This document shows positions 7,070 through 15,179 of a DNA stretch of 64,000 nt, piece by piece. Position 1 is the first letter of the stretch. Each line of letters opens with the position of its first letter. The position numbers and the translations under genes are program-made. The stretch spans positions 620,001 through 684,000 of the forward strand of contig NZ_WIXO01000001.1 in NCBI RefSeq assembly GCF_009709575.1. Direction: 5' to 3'. This stretch comes from Streptomyces taklimakanensis. Lineage in GTDB: Bacteria; Actinomycetota; Actinomycetes; Streptomycetales; Streptomycetaceae. Under the pieces are notes generated by a model. It did no database searches. It was given only the letters and a program-made list of their open reading frames with translations, and had not been told where the DNA came from.

Positions 7070-8938
7070 GTGCCGCTCCGGCTGGAGGACTACGCCCTGA
7101 TCGGCGACATGCGCACCGCCGCGCTGGTGGGCCACGACGGTTCGATGGACTGGCTGTGCCTCCCCCGCTTCGACTCCGGAGCGTGCTTCGCGGCGCTGCT
7201 GGGCCGCCCCGAACACGGCCGGTGGCTGGTGGCGCCCTCGGACCGGGCCCGGCCCCTCGCCCGCCGCTACCGCGGCGACAGCCTGGTGTTGGAGACCGAG
7301 TTCGCCAGTGCCGAGGGGCGGGTGCGCGTGGTCGACTTCATGCCCGTCGACGGCTCCCACCCCACCGTGGTGCGCCTCGTCGAGGGCCTGTCGGGACGGG
7401 TGCGGATGACCTCCCGGCTGAGCCTGCGCTTCGACTACGGCCTGACCCCGCCGTGGCTGCGCGCCGAGGGCCGCAGACTGCGCGCGTTCGCCGGGCCCGA
7501 CGTCGTCACCTTCGACTCCGACGTGGACTTCACCGTCGGGCACGGCGACTGCGTGGCCGACTTCGCCGTCGGCGCGGGCGACCGGTTCTGCTTCCGGCTG
7601 GTCCGGGGCGGCCCCCGGGACCCCGATCCCGCCCCCCTGGATCCGGCCCGCACGGTCGACACCGCGTCGGCCACCGAACGGTGGTGGCGGGAGTGGGCGG
7701 CCCGCTGCCGGTACACCGGGGAGTACCGCGACGCGGTGGTGCGCTCGCTGATCACCCTCAAGGCGTTGAGCTACGCCCCCAGCGGGGGGATCGTCGCCGC
7801 CCCCACCACCTCGTTGCCCGAACGGCTGGGCGGGGTCCGCAACTGGGACTACCGCTACTGCTGGCTGCGCGACGCCACCTTCACCCTGCTGACGCTGCTG
7901 GGCGCCGGATACGAGCAGGAGGCGATCGCCTGGCGCGAGTGGCTGCTGCGGGCGCTGGCGGGCGACCCGCGCCGCATGCACATCATGTACGGCGTCGAGG
8001 GCGAGCGGTTGCTGCCCGAGGTCGAGGTGGACTGGCTGCCGGGGTACGAGCACTCCCGCCCGGTGCGCATCGGCAACGCCGCCGCCGGACAGCTCCAGCT
8101 CGACGTCCACGGGGAGCTCATGGACGCCCTCCACCAGGCCCGGGCGCACGGCATCCCACCGGACCCGGACGCCTGGCGGGTCCAGCGCGCGCTGATGGAC
8201 TTCCTGGAGTCCCACTGGCGGGATCCCGACAACGGCATCTGGGAGGTGCGCGGCCCCCGCCGCGACTTCACCCACTCCAAGGTCATGGCCTGGGTCGCCG
8301 CCGACCGGGCCGTCAAGGCGGTGGAGCGCTTCGGACTCGACGGCCCGGCCGACCGGTGGCGGCGCCTGCGGCAGGAGATCCACCGGGAGGTCTGCGCGTA
8401 CGGTTACGACGCCGACCGCGGCACCTTCACCCAGTACTACGGCTCCGCCGGGCTGGACGCGTCACTGCTGCTCATCCCGACCGTGGGCTTCCTCCCCGCC
8501 GACGACCCGCGCGTGACGGGCACGGTGGCCGCCGTCGAGCGGGAGCTGCTGCGCGACGGCTTCGTCCAGCGCTACACGATGACCCGTGGCAGCGAGGCCG
8601 TGGACGGGCTGCCCTCGGGCGAGGGCGCCTTCCTGCCCTGCACCTTCTGGCTGGCCGACGCCTACGTCCTGCAGGGGCGCGTGCGCGAGGGCAGGGAGCT
8701 GTTCGAGCGGCTGCTGGATCTGCGCAACGACCTCGGCCTGCTGTCGGAGGAGTACGACACCACCCACCAGCGGCTGATCGGCAACTTCCCCCAGGCGCTC
8801 TCCCACATCCCGCTGGTGGACACCGCGCAGAACCTGACGGCCGGCCGGGGTCCGGCCCAGCGCCGCTCCGCCACCGACGACCGCTCCGGCCCGCCGCCCG
8901 GCGCCCCCGGCAGCGGGCCCGACGGCGCCCTTCAGTGA
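7070..8938 (+). CDS. Glycoside hydrolase family 15 protein (glucoamylase/trehalase-like)
   Basis: A 622-residue cytoplasmic protein of the GH15 family, which includes glucoamylases, glucodextranases and mycobacterial-type trehalases. The N-terminal domain begins YALIGDMRTAALVGHDGSMD-WLCLPRFDSG, characteristic of the family. The (alpha/alpha)6 catalytic barrel shows the signature NWDYRYCWLRDATFTL (about residues 258-273) and, near the end, LLSEEYDTTHQRLIGNFPQA with the expected acidic residues. There is no signal peptide, so an intracellular oligosaccharide or trehalose is the likely substrate. The GTG start follows GGAAGGAG. Its last 7 bp overlap the stop of the convergent dehydrogenase, so stress-linked trehalose or glucan turnover is an attractive reading. 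Confidence 0.9.
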   Translation: MPLRLEDYALIGDMRTAALVGHDGSMDWLCLPRFDSGACFAALLGRPEHGRWLVAPSDRARPLARRYRGDSLVLETEFASAEGRVRVVDFMPVDGSHPTVVRLVEGLSGRVRMTSRLSLRFDYGLTPPWLRAEGRRLRAFAGPDVVTFDSDVDFTVGHGDCVADFAVGAGDRFCFRLVRGGPRDPDPAPLDPARTVDTASATERWWREWAARCRYTGEYRDAVVRSLITLKALSYAPSGGIVAAPTTSLPERLGGVRNWDYRYCWLRDATFTLLTLLGAGYEQEAIAWREWLLRALAGDPRRMHIMYGVEGERLLPEVEVDWLPGYEHSRPVRIGNAAAGQLQLDVHGELMDALHQARAHGIPPDPDAWRVQRALMDFLESHWRDPDNGIWEVRGPRRDFTHSKVMAWVAADRAVKAVERFGLDGPADRWRRLRQEIHREVCAYGYDADRGTFTQYYGSAGLDASLLLIPTVGFLPADDPRVTGTVAAVERELLRDGFVQRYTMTRGSEAVDGLPSGEGAFLPCTFWLADAYVLQGRVREGRELFERLLDLRNDLGLLSEEYDTTHQRLIGNFPQALSHIPLVDTAQNLTAGRGPAQRRSATDDRSGPPPGAPGSGPDGALQ

Positions 8939-9987
8939 CGGGCCAGCTCGATGATCGTCTTGATGTCGTCCGGCTCCGGCTCGAACGCCTCGGCGAAGGA
9001 CTCCAGCGGCACCCGGCGGGTGATCACGGAGTCCAGCCAGCCCCGGTCCGCCTCGGCCAGGGCCTCGGCGGCGGCCGCGTAGTGCCGCAGGGTGGCGTTG
9101 ACCGTGCCGACCACCACGGAGTTGTCCAGCACCAGCTCGCGGTTGATGTAACCGGCGTCGACCTCCAGCGTCCGTCCGGACGGGGAGAGCCCGGTCAGGC
9201 ACAGCATCCCGTAGGGGCCCATCGTCGACATCACCCCGAAGACGACCGACGCCGCGCCCGTCGCCTCGATCACCACGTCCGGGCGCACCCGTTCCATGAC
9301 CCGCTCGACGTCGTCGCTGTGGTACTCGGCGCCCAACCGCCGCACCAGCTCGGGCTTGGGGCCGCTCTCGACCCGGTCCAGGACGTGGACCTCCAACCCG
9401 CGCTGCCGGCCGAGCAGCGCGGCCAACAACCCGATCGGCCCGGCCCCCGTGACCAGCACCGAGTGCGGCGCGAACCAGGAGCGGGCCCCGATCAGCTCCA
9501 CCTGTTCCCACGCCTTGGCCACCACGGTGGCGGGTTCCAGGAGCACGCCGACGTGCTCCAGCCCCGGGTCCAGGCGCACGGCGTAGTCGGCCTCGACCGT
9601 CCAGGAGGTCGCGGCGTACCCGTCCAGTTCCTTGATGCCGCGCTCGGTGAAGCGACCGTTGCGGCACATGTCGAACCGGCCGTGGGCGCAGGCCCCGCAG
9701 GGCACGGGGTCGGGGCGGCGGACGACGCCGACCACCAGGTCTCCGGGGACCCAACCGCTGTCGGGCGGTGCCTGCCGCACCCGCCCCAGGGACTCGTGGC
9801 CGACGACCAGGCGCTCGCGGCCGGGCGGCGGCGCGCCGTGGTCCCCGGACAGGATCTCCCGGTCGGTGCCGCACACACCGACCGCCAGGCCGTCCACCAG
9901 CAACTCGCCCTCGCCCGGCACGGGGTCGGGGAGGGTGTCGAGCCGCAGGGAGTTCTTCCGGTCCGGGGCCACGGTCAGCGCTTCCAC
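8932..9987 (-). CDS. Zinc-dependent glucose 1-dehydrogenase-like MDR protein
   Basis: A roughly 351-residue medium-chain dehydrogenase of the glucose dehydrogenase/threonine dehydrogenase class. The catalytic-zinc and proton-relay region reads VGVCGTDREILSGDHG, followed by RLVVGHESLGRV. A partial structural-zinc cluster CGACAHGRFDMCRNG is present. The Rossmann motif is VTGAGPIGLLAALLG. In archaeal-type enzymes this combination oxidises aldoses with NAD(P). Two in-frame GTG codons (9993, 9987) compete; 9987 is chosen because GAGGGA is correctly spaced only for it. Convergent overlap with GH15 suggests that glucose released by that enzyme could be its substrate, which is inference. Confidence 0.85.
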   Translation of the reverse strand: MEALTVAPDRKNSLRLDTLPDPVPGEGELLVDGLAVGVCGTDREILSGDHGAPPPGRERLVVGHESLGRVRQAPPDSGWVPGDLVVGVVRRPDPVPCGACAHGRFDMCRNGRFTERGIKELDGYAATSWTVEADYAVRLDPGLEHVGVLLEPATVVAKAWEQVELIGARSWFAPHSVLVTGAGPIGLLAALLGRQRGLEVHVLDRVESGPKPELVRRLGAEYHSDDVERVMERVRPDVVIEATGAASVVFGVMSTMGPYGMLCLTGLSPSGRTLEVDAGYINRELVLDNSVVVGTVNATLRHYAAAAEALAEADRGWLDSVITRRVPLESFAEAFEPEPDDIKTIIELARH

Positions 9988-10025
9988 ATCCACTCCCTCA
10001 CGGGGTCGTCCGACACGGTCCGAGC

Positions 10026-10071
10026 GCCTCGGGGCGCCCCTCGCGGGTACCCCGGCCGGGGTCCGGCACGC
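10026..10071. promoter_or_regulatory. Possible bidirectional SigB-type element
   Basis: A central GGGTACCC (10045-10052) gives GGGTAC on both strands, and each is preceded at N15 by a GNNT tetramer (GCCT on plus, GCGT on minus). The minus-strand copy would serve the sugar dehydrogenase with a short leader. The plus copy lies about 120 bp ahead of the DUF2277 gene. It is weaker evidence than the other sites because GNNT is common by chance. Confidence 0.35.
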
Positions 10072-10172
10072 CCCCCCTCGCGGGGCGCCGCCGGGGCCGG
10101 TCCCGCCCGGCGCGGGCGGCCGACGCGTTCGAACCGGCCCCGCCGCGGGCCGCTCCGCGCCACACTGGTGGC

Positions 10173-10400
10173 ATGTGTCGCAGCATCAGGACGCTCCGTC
10201 CGCCCATGGCCCCCGAGGTGACCGACGAGGACGTCCGGGCCGCCGCCCTGCAGTACGTCCGCAAGGTGTCGGGCTTCCGCACCCCCGCCGCCCACAACCG
10301 CGCCGTGTTCGAACAGGCCGTCGAGGCGGTGGCCGAAGCGACCCGGCACCTGCTCGACGGCCTGGAGGTGCGGGGGTCCGGACCCGGCCCCCGCCCCTGA
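10173..10400 (+). CDS. DUF2277 family protein
   Basis: A 75-residue protein beginning MCRSIRTLRPP and containing EVTDEDVRAAALQYVRKVSG, the hallmark of the short DUF2277 proteins found across Actinobacteria and Proteobacteria. Their function is unknown. There is no Shine-Dalgarno sequence; instead CACACT (10161-10166) lies exactly six bases before the ATG, the arrangement expected of a leaderless transcript. The C-terminus is Gly/Pro-rich. Confidence 0.85.
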   Translation: MCRSIRTLRPPMAPEVTDEDVRAAALQYVRKVSGFRTPAAHNRAVFEQAVEAVAEATRHLLDGLEVRGSGPGPRP

Positions 10401-10485
10401 CCCGTCTCGGCCGGCGGAGCTCGCGGGGGCGCGACCGTGCGAGCGTGGCCGGCAGGGCGCCACCCGTGTGCCCGCCGGGTCGCTC

Positions 10486-11316
10486 TCAGGCCAGGAGCGC
10501 GCGCAGCGAGGCGATCACGGCGGTCGCGAAGGCGTCGCCGGTCGCGGCGTCCACCCGGTCCAGCGAGAGGTAGGGGTTGAGGTCCTCCAGCTCCACCAGC
10601 AGCAACTCCCCCTCGACCGTGCGGCAGGCGTCCACGCGCTGGATGCCGTGGTCGACGGCGTTCCACTCCACGAAGCGCCGCGCGAAGGCGAGGTCGGCCG
10701 TCGTGGGCTCGTACCGCTCCAGTTCCCACCGTCGGGCGGGGTCGGGGGCGTACAGGGCGTACCGGAAGTCGCGGTCGACGAAGTAGAACGACACCTCGTA
10801 CCGGAAGTCGACCTTCGGCTGCACCAACAGGTCCGGGTCCAGGTCGAGGGCGATCTCGCCCAACCGTTCCGCCGGGACGGTCTCCATGCCGATGGAGTCC
10901 GCGCCCAGCTCCGGTTTGACGACGTACTCGGCCGCCCGCGGCAGGCGGTCCAGGCGCTCGCGGCGGTCGACGGTCGGGATGACCGGCTCGCCCGCCTCGG
11001 TCAACTCGACCAGGTAGCGCTTGCCCGCCATGTCGCCCCGGCCGGAGAGCTGGTTGAAGACCTTGGTACCGCGCTCCAGGGCACGGGCCCGGAAGGACTC
11101 CCACGCCTCGCGGTGGTGCAGGACGGGCCCGCTGTTGCGGACGACGACCGCGTCGAAGTCGTCCATGAGGGCCACGACGTCCGAGGGGTGGCAGAGCGCG
11201 ATGTGGAACTCCTCGCGGAGCCGTGCCGACAGGTGTACGTCCTCGTCGCCGTAGCGGCGCCCCCGGGCTCGGTAGCCGAGGTCGGTGACGTAGAGGAGCG
11301 CGTGCCTGCGGTGCAT
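10486..11316 (-). CDS. ATP-grasp-like protein, substrate unknown
   Basis: A 276-residue protein resembling small ATP-grasp ligases of the RimK/glutathione-synthetase-like group. A pre-ATP-grasp segment (residues 1-90, with DFDAVVVRNSGPVLHH) leads into EYVVKPELGADSIGMETV, which looks like the lysine plus flexible-loop part of an ATP-binding fold. RVDACRTVEGELLLVELEDL-NP resembles the C-terminal Mg-binding acidic/Asn motif. It could ligate an amino acid to a small molecule, but no partner gene points to a substrate. The ATG at 11316 has a weak AGGGACGGGG upstream. It is a stand-alone minus-strand gene. Confidence 0.65.
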   Translation of the reverse strand: MHRRHALLYVTDLGYRARGRRYGDEDVHLSARLREEFHIALCHPSDVVALMDDFDAVVVRNSGPVLHHREAWESFRARALERGTKVFNQLSGRGDMAGKRYLVELTEAGEPVIPTVDRRERLDRLPRAAEYVVKPELGADSIGMETVPAERLGEIALDLDPDLLVQPKVDFRYEVSFYFVDRDFRYALYAPDPARRWELERYEPTTADLAFARRFVEWNAVDHGIQRVDACRTVEGELLLVELEDLNPYLSLDRVDAATGDAFATAVIASLRALLA

Positions 11317-11516
11317 GACCCCGTCCCTGGTGGTGTGCGTACGCGCACCGTACACCGCTCCGCGCGCGGCCCGACCGCGGCGGACACGGCCCGGCTCCCC
11401 CGAAAGAAGCAGAAGAAATGTGTTAAATCACCCTTGTGCCGCTTTCGAGCCTCCCAACGCTCTGTGAAGCTTGAGGTACGCACGGTGACCACCCCATCGC
11501 CACGCAGGGAGTACCC

Positions 11517-11711
11517 ATGGTGCTGTCCATCTCCGGTGTCCTGCTGTTCGGAGTGATCGTCTTCCTGTTCTTCCGCAAGGACAACCTCAAGCTCTCCCAC
11601 GCGATCGTGTGCGCGCTGTTCGGCTTCTACCTGGCGGGGTCGGCCATCGCCCCGGGCATCGAGGCGGGCGGCGCGACACTCGCCAACCTCATCGGGAACA
11701 TCCCCTTCTGA
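11517..11711 (+). CDS. Small two-helix membrane protein
   Basis: A 64-residue hydrophobic protein with two membrane spans (ISGVLLFGVIVFLFF, residues 4-18, and AIVCALFGFYLAGSAIA, 29-45) separated by a short RKDNLKLSH loop. Similar short proteins occur in Streptomyces beside FtsK/TraB-like ATPases, as here. The ATG follows AGGGAGTACCC. The upstream AT-rich stretch (TGTGTTAAATCACC, around 11418) may hold its promoter. Function is not known. Confidence 0.7.
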   Translation: MVLSISGVLLFGVIVFLFFRKDNLKLSHAIVCALFGFYLAGSAIAPGIEAGGATLANLIGNIPF

Positions 11712-11857
11712 GGCGGCCCCCGCCCCACCCCTCCTCGCGCCCCACTCGTTCCATCCCGTTCCATCTCGTTCCCCTCCCTCCCCGGCCCCACGGGCTCCGG
11801 GAACCCCAGCACTCCAGGACTTCGAGCCCGACGGGCTCCGGACGGCAGGAGATCGGC

Positions 11858-13444
11858 GTGGCCTCGCGGCCCTTCCCCTTCCCCCACGCACTCGTCCCAC
11901 CGCACGCGTCCCCCTCCCGCCACGCGGCCCCGAGCGGCCTGTCCCCGGCCCGCCGCCGGGCCGCGCTGCGGACGACGGCGAACGGCGTCCTCGGCGCGCT
12001 GCGCCCGGCGACCGTGCTCGCCCGCGGCGCCGGCCGCCTCGTCGCCGCCCTGCGGCGGCGGTGGGAGCACATGCCCCCGGAGCGCCGCGGGCCGGTGCTG
12101 TTCACCACGGCCGCCTGTCTGCTCGCCCTGTGGCTCACCCCGTACGGGCCGCTGCTGGGGGCCGTCGCGCTGGCGGGCACGGTGGCCTGGCAGGGGCGCG
12201 ACCGGTCCGGGAGCGCGTCCGACGGCGGGCCCGGCGAGGCGGAGCGCGCCCGACTGCAGACCCTCTACGAGGCGCTCGTCCCCCGCCTGGCCCTCGCCGA
12301 CGATCCCCGCCCCCGGCCGCTGTACTCCCACGACGGCGACTGGCGGCGGGCGTTCACCGACTTCGCGTTCACCGAGGACGGCCGGTTGGCTCGGCTGCGG
12401 CTGCGCTACCCGCCGCACTTCGGCGACGGGGAGCCGGAGTGCCGGGCACGGTTGGAGCGGTTGCTGCGCGCCAGGGCCGGACGGGGCCGCGAGTACCGCT
12501 TCGTCTGGGACGAGGAGGCGGGCGAGCTGGAGCTGACCGCGCTGGAACCGCTCCCCTGCGGTGTCCCCGTGCAGCACTTCGTCACCGCCCCCGGTGAGAC
12601 CGTGCTGGGGTTCACCGACCTCCACGCCGCCCCCCGTACGGTGCCCGTGGTCGAGGAGGGCGGGGAACGGCGGGACCTGCCCCCCGTGGTGTGGCGCACC
12701 GGTCCGCGCTCCACCGAGCCGCACCTGCTGGCGCTGGGCCGGGCGGGCTCGGGGACGACGACGCTGCTGCGGTCGATCGCCCTCCAGGCGCTGCGGCACG
12801 GCGAGGTGCTGGTCGTGGACGGCGGGGGCGGCGCCGAGTTCTCCTTCCTGGCCGGCCGCGACCGCGTGGTGGGGGTGGAGACGACTCCGGGCGGCGCGCT
12901 GTCGTCGTTGGAGTGGGTGGTCCGGGAGACCGAGCGCAGGCTGCTGGCCGCCAACCGGGCCCGGCAGACCGGCCGGGACGCGCCCGAGGACGTCTGCCGC
13001 CCGCTGTGGGTCCTGGTGGACCGGCCGTCGGTGCTCGGTCACCTGGCCCGCTCCGAGGGGCAGCGCGATCCGCAGGACCTGCTCCAGGTGCCCCTGCGGT
13101 ACGGGCGCGCGGTGCGGATCACCGTGGCGCTGGCCGACCAGTTCGAGGGCGCCGCCGCCCTGACCGAGACCGTGCGGGCCCACACCCGGGCCCGGATCGT
13201 GCTCGGCGACGTCACCCCGGAGCAGGTGCGGGCGGTGCTCGGCGAGGCGCCCACCACCACTCCGCCGCCCGAGGTGCCGCCGGGGCGCGGCTACGCCCGG
13301 CTGGGCTCCGGGCCGGTCCACCGCCTCCAGGTGCCCGCCGCGCCGGACCCGTACGACGAGGAGGCGCCCGAGTCCCGGCGGCTGGCCGTCCTGGAGCTGC
13401 TGCCGGAGCCGGCGGCGGTGCCGGGCCGCCGCGCGGGCTTCTGA
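11858..13444 (+). CDS. FtsK/SpoIIIE-like protein with degenerate Walker motifs
   Basis: A 528-residue membrane-anchored protein of the FtsK/SpoIIIE/TraB class. After a basic N-terminus, a hydrophobic region (residues 80-112) probably forms two membrane helices. The NTPase-like domain follows from about 285. The Walker A position reads GRAGSGTT (294-301), with threonine in place of the invariant lysine. The Walker B position reads LWVLVDRPS with arginine where a second acid is expected. The rest of the fold is well preserved, ending in a conserved PPGRGYARLGSGPVHRLQVP tail. Translocation powered by ATP is therefore doubtful. The GTG start at 11858 follows GGAGATCGGC. The preceding small membrane protein is a likely partner. 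Confidence 0.75.
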   Translation: MASRPFPFPHALVPPHASPSRHAAPSGLSPARRRAALRTTANGVLGALRPATVLARGAGRLVAALRRRWEHMPPERRGPVLFTTAACLLALWLTPYGPLLGAVALAGTVAWQGRDRSGSASDGGPGEAERARLQTLYEALVPRLALADDPRPRPLYSHDGDWRRAFTDFAFTEDGRLARLRLRYPPHFGDGEPECRARLERLLRARAGRGREYRFVWDEEAGELELTALEPLPCGVPVQHFVTAPGETVLGFTDLHAAPRTVPVVEEGGERRDLPPVVWRTGPRSTEPHLLALGRAGSGTTTLLRSIALQALRHGEVLVVDGGGGAEFSFLAGRDRVVGVETTPGGALSSLEWVVRETERRLLAANRARQTGRDAPEDVCRPLWVLVDRPSVLGHLARSEGQRDPQDLLQVPLRYGRAVRITVALADQFEGAAALTETVRAHTRARIVLGDVTPEQVRAVLGEAPTTTPPPEVPPGRGYARLGSGPVHRLQVPAAPDPYDEEAPESRRLAVLELLPEPAAVPGRRAGF

Positions 13445-13449
13445 CGGCG

Positions 13450-13503
13450 CGGCGGCCCGAGCTCGGCGGCCCCGGATCCGGGGCCGCCGGGCTCGGGCCG
13501 CCG
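13450..13503. terminator. Bidirectional hairpin between convergent genes
   Basis: A near-perfect 54-bp inverted repeat (27-bp arms, one G-U pair, no loop) centred on CCCCGGATCCGGGG separates the FtsK-like gene from the convergent aminotransferase-regulator gene. It lacks a U-tract, as is common for Streptomyces terminators. Confidence 0.75.
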
Positions 13504-13509
13504 GGCGGT

Positions 13510-15081
13510 TCAGGCGACGAAGGAGCGCGGGGTGTCCTCCCCCGTGTCCCGCCCGCCGGCCACCAGGCGGGCGGCGGCGGCCAGTCGGGCGGCGGCCTCC
13601 CCCGCCACCGGGCCGGAGACGGTGAACGGCAGCCGCACATAGCCCTCGAAGGCGCCGTCCACGCCGAAGCGGGTGCCCGCCGGGACCCGCACCCCCAGCC
13701 GCTCCCCCACCTCCGCGATCCGCGATCCCGACAGGCCCCCGGTGCGCACCCACAGCGTGAGGCCGCCGCGCGGGACGTCGAACTCCCAGTCGGGCAGGTG
13801 CAGCCGGAGGGCCGCGACGAGCGCGTCGCGGTTCTCCCCGGCCCGCTCGCGGCGCACGGCCACGGCCCGGTCCCAGCCGGAGAGACGCTCCCCGCCGTCC
13901 CCGACGCCCCCTTCGCCGCCGCTCAGCAGCCAGGCGACGGCGAGCTGCTCCAGCACGGGACTGCCCAGGTCCGCGGAGACGCGGGCGGCGACCAGGCTGC
14001 GGATGGTCTCGGGCGCGGCGCGGATCCACCCGATGCGCAGCCCCGCCCAGATGGCCTTGCTGACCGAACCGAGGGTGACGACGGTGGAGCCGCCGGGGTC
14101 GAACGCCGCGACCGGACGGGACGCCGGCCGGTCGGGCGCCTCCTCCCCCGGCGCGGGGTCGAGGTCGAGGCCGGACATCGTCTCGTCCGCCACCAGCACG
14201 GTGCCCGCGGCGCGGGCGGCGGCGACCAGCTCGCGGCGCTGCCCGTCGTCGGCCAGGACTCCGGTGGGGTTGTGGTAGTCGGCCATGACGTAGGCCATCC
14301 GGGGCGCGGCGTCGCGCAGCACCCGCCGCCAGGCCGGCAGGTCCCAGCCGGACAGCCCCTCGCCCATGGCGACGGGCACCAGCCGGGCGCCCGCCTCGCG
14401 CAGCAGTTGCAGCACGTTGGCGTACGAGGGGTGCTCGACGGCGACGCGCTCACCGCGCGGCGCGAACAGGGCGCGGATGGCGGCCACCGCGCCCATGGCC
14501 CCGGTGGTGATCATGATCTGCTCGGGCATCGTCGGGACACCGCGGGCGGTGTAGCGGTCGGCGACGGCCCGGCGCAGCACGGGCAGTCCGGCCGGGTAGT
14601 CGCCGTGGGTGTGGGCATAGGGCGGCAGATCGGCCAGGGCGGCCTGGAAGGCGCGGGTGAGCCAGGGCTCGGGGGCGGGCAGGGCGGCGCACCCCAGGTC
14701 GATCAGGGAACCGGCGGCCTCGGGCGGCAGCGGGCTGAGCCCGCCCGAGGGCAGGGGGTTCCCGGCGGGCAGCGCCGTCCAGCTGCCGGCACCACGCCGG
14801 GAGGCGAGGAAGCCGTCGGCGCGCAGCGCCTCGTAGGCGGCGGCGACGGTGGTGCGGCTGACCGACAGGGCGGCGGCCAGCTCGCGTTCGGCGGGCAGCC
14901 GGGCGGCGACGGGGATCCGGCCCTCCAGGACCAGCAGCCGCACGCCGTCGGCCAACGCCCGGTAGGCGGGCACCCGTCGGGCTCCGGCTCCGGTCCGGCC
15001 GCCGACCGGGCCGGTGGCCCGTTGGGAAGCCAGGAGACGGGCGAGCTGAGGTGCCCCCACTGCGGAAGTCCACTCGGCCAT
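13510..15081 (-). CDS. yczR: MocR-type regulator (GntR HTH plus aminotransferase domain), YczR-like
   Basis: A 523-residue regulator of the MocR subfamily. The N-terminal winged helix-turn-helix (about residues 30-100; RLPAERELAAALSVSRTTVA) is fused to a fold-type I aminotransferase domain. That domain shows the PLP-binding features DYHNPTGV and GSVSKAIWAGLRIGWIRA, where the lysine should form the Schiff base. MocR proteins of the YczR subgroup control a divergent yczE membrane gene, exactly the arrangement here. It is expected to sense PLP or a PLP-reactive amine. The 98-bp intergenic region contains a palindrome that may be its operator. Confidence 0.9.
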   Translation of the reverse strand: MAEWTSAVGAPQLARLLASQRATGPVGGRTGAGARRVPAYRALADGVRLLVLEGRIPVAARLPAERELAAALSVSRTTVAAAYEALRADGFLASRRGAGSWTALPAGNPLPSGGLSPLPPEAAGSLIDLGCAALPAPEPWLTRAFQAALADLPPYAHTHGDYPAGLPVLRRAVADRYTARGVPTMPEQIMITTGAMGAVAAIRALFAPRGERVAVEHPSYANVLQLLREAGARLVPVAMGEGLSGWDLPAWRRVLRDAAPRMAYVMADYHNPTGVLADDGQRRELVAAARAAGTVLVADETMSGLDLDPAPGEEAPDRPASRPVAAFDPGGSTVVTLGSVSKAIWAGLRIGWIRAAPETIRSLVAARVSADLGSPVLEQLAVAWLLSGGEGGVGDGGERLSGWDRAVAVRRERAGENRDALVAALRLHLPDWEFDVPRGGLTLWVRTGGLSGSRIAEVGERLGVRVPAGTRFGVDGAFEGYVRLPFTVSGPVAGEAAARLAAAARLVAGGRDTGEDTPRSFVA

Positions 15082-15105
15082 CCTTCAAGTCCACCTTCCC
15101 AAAAT

Positions 15106-15117
15106 TGGCCATGGCCA
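15106..15117. promoter_or_regulatory. Candidate YczR operator
   Basis: A perfect 12-bp palindrome, TGGCCATGGCCA, within AAAATTGGCCATGGCCACGG lies 25 bp upstream of yczR and 63 bp upstream of yczE. MocR sites in other genera often contain ATTGG-type half-sites, and ATTGGCC is present here. Confidence 0.45.
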
Positions 15118-15179
15118 CGGAACGATTGCATGCCACAGGGTGTCACGCATCGGTCCACTACGCCAGAAAGGAAGGATCG

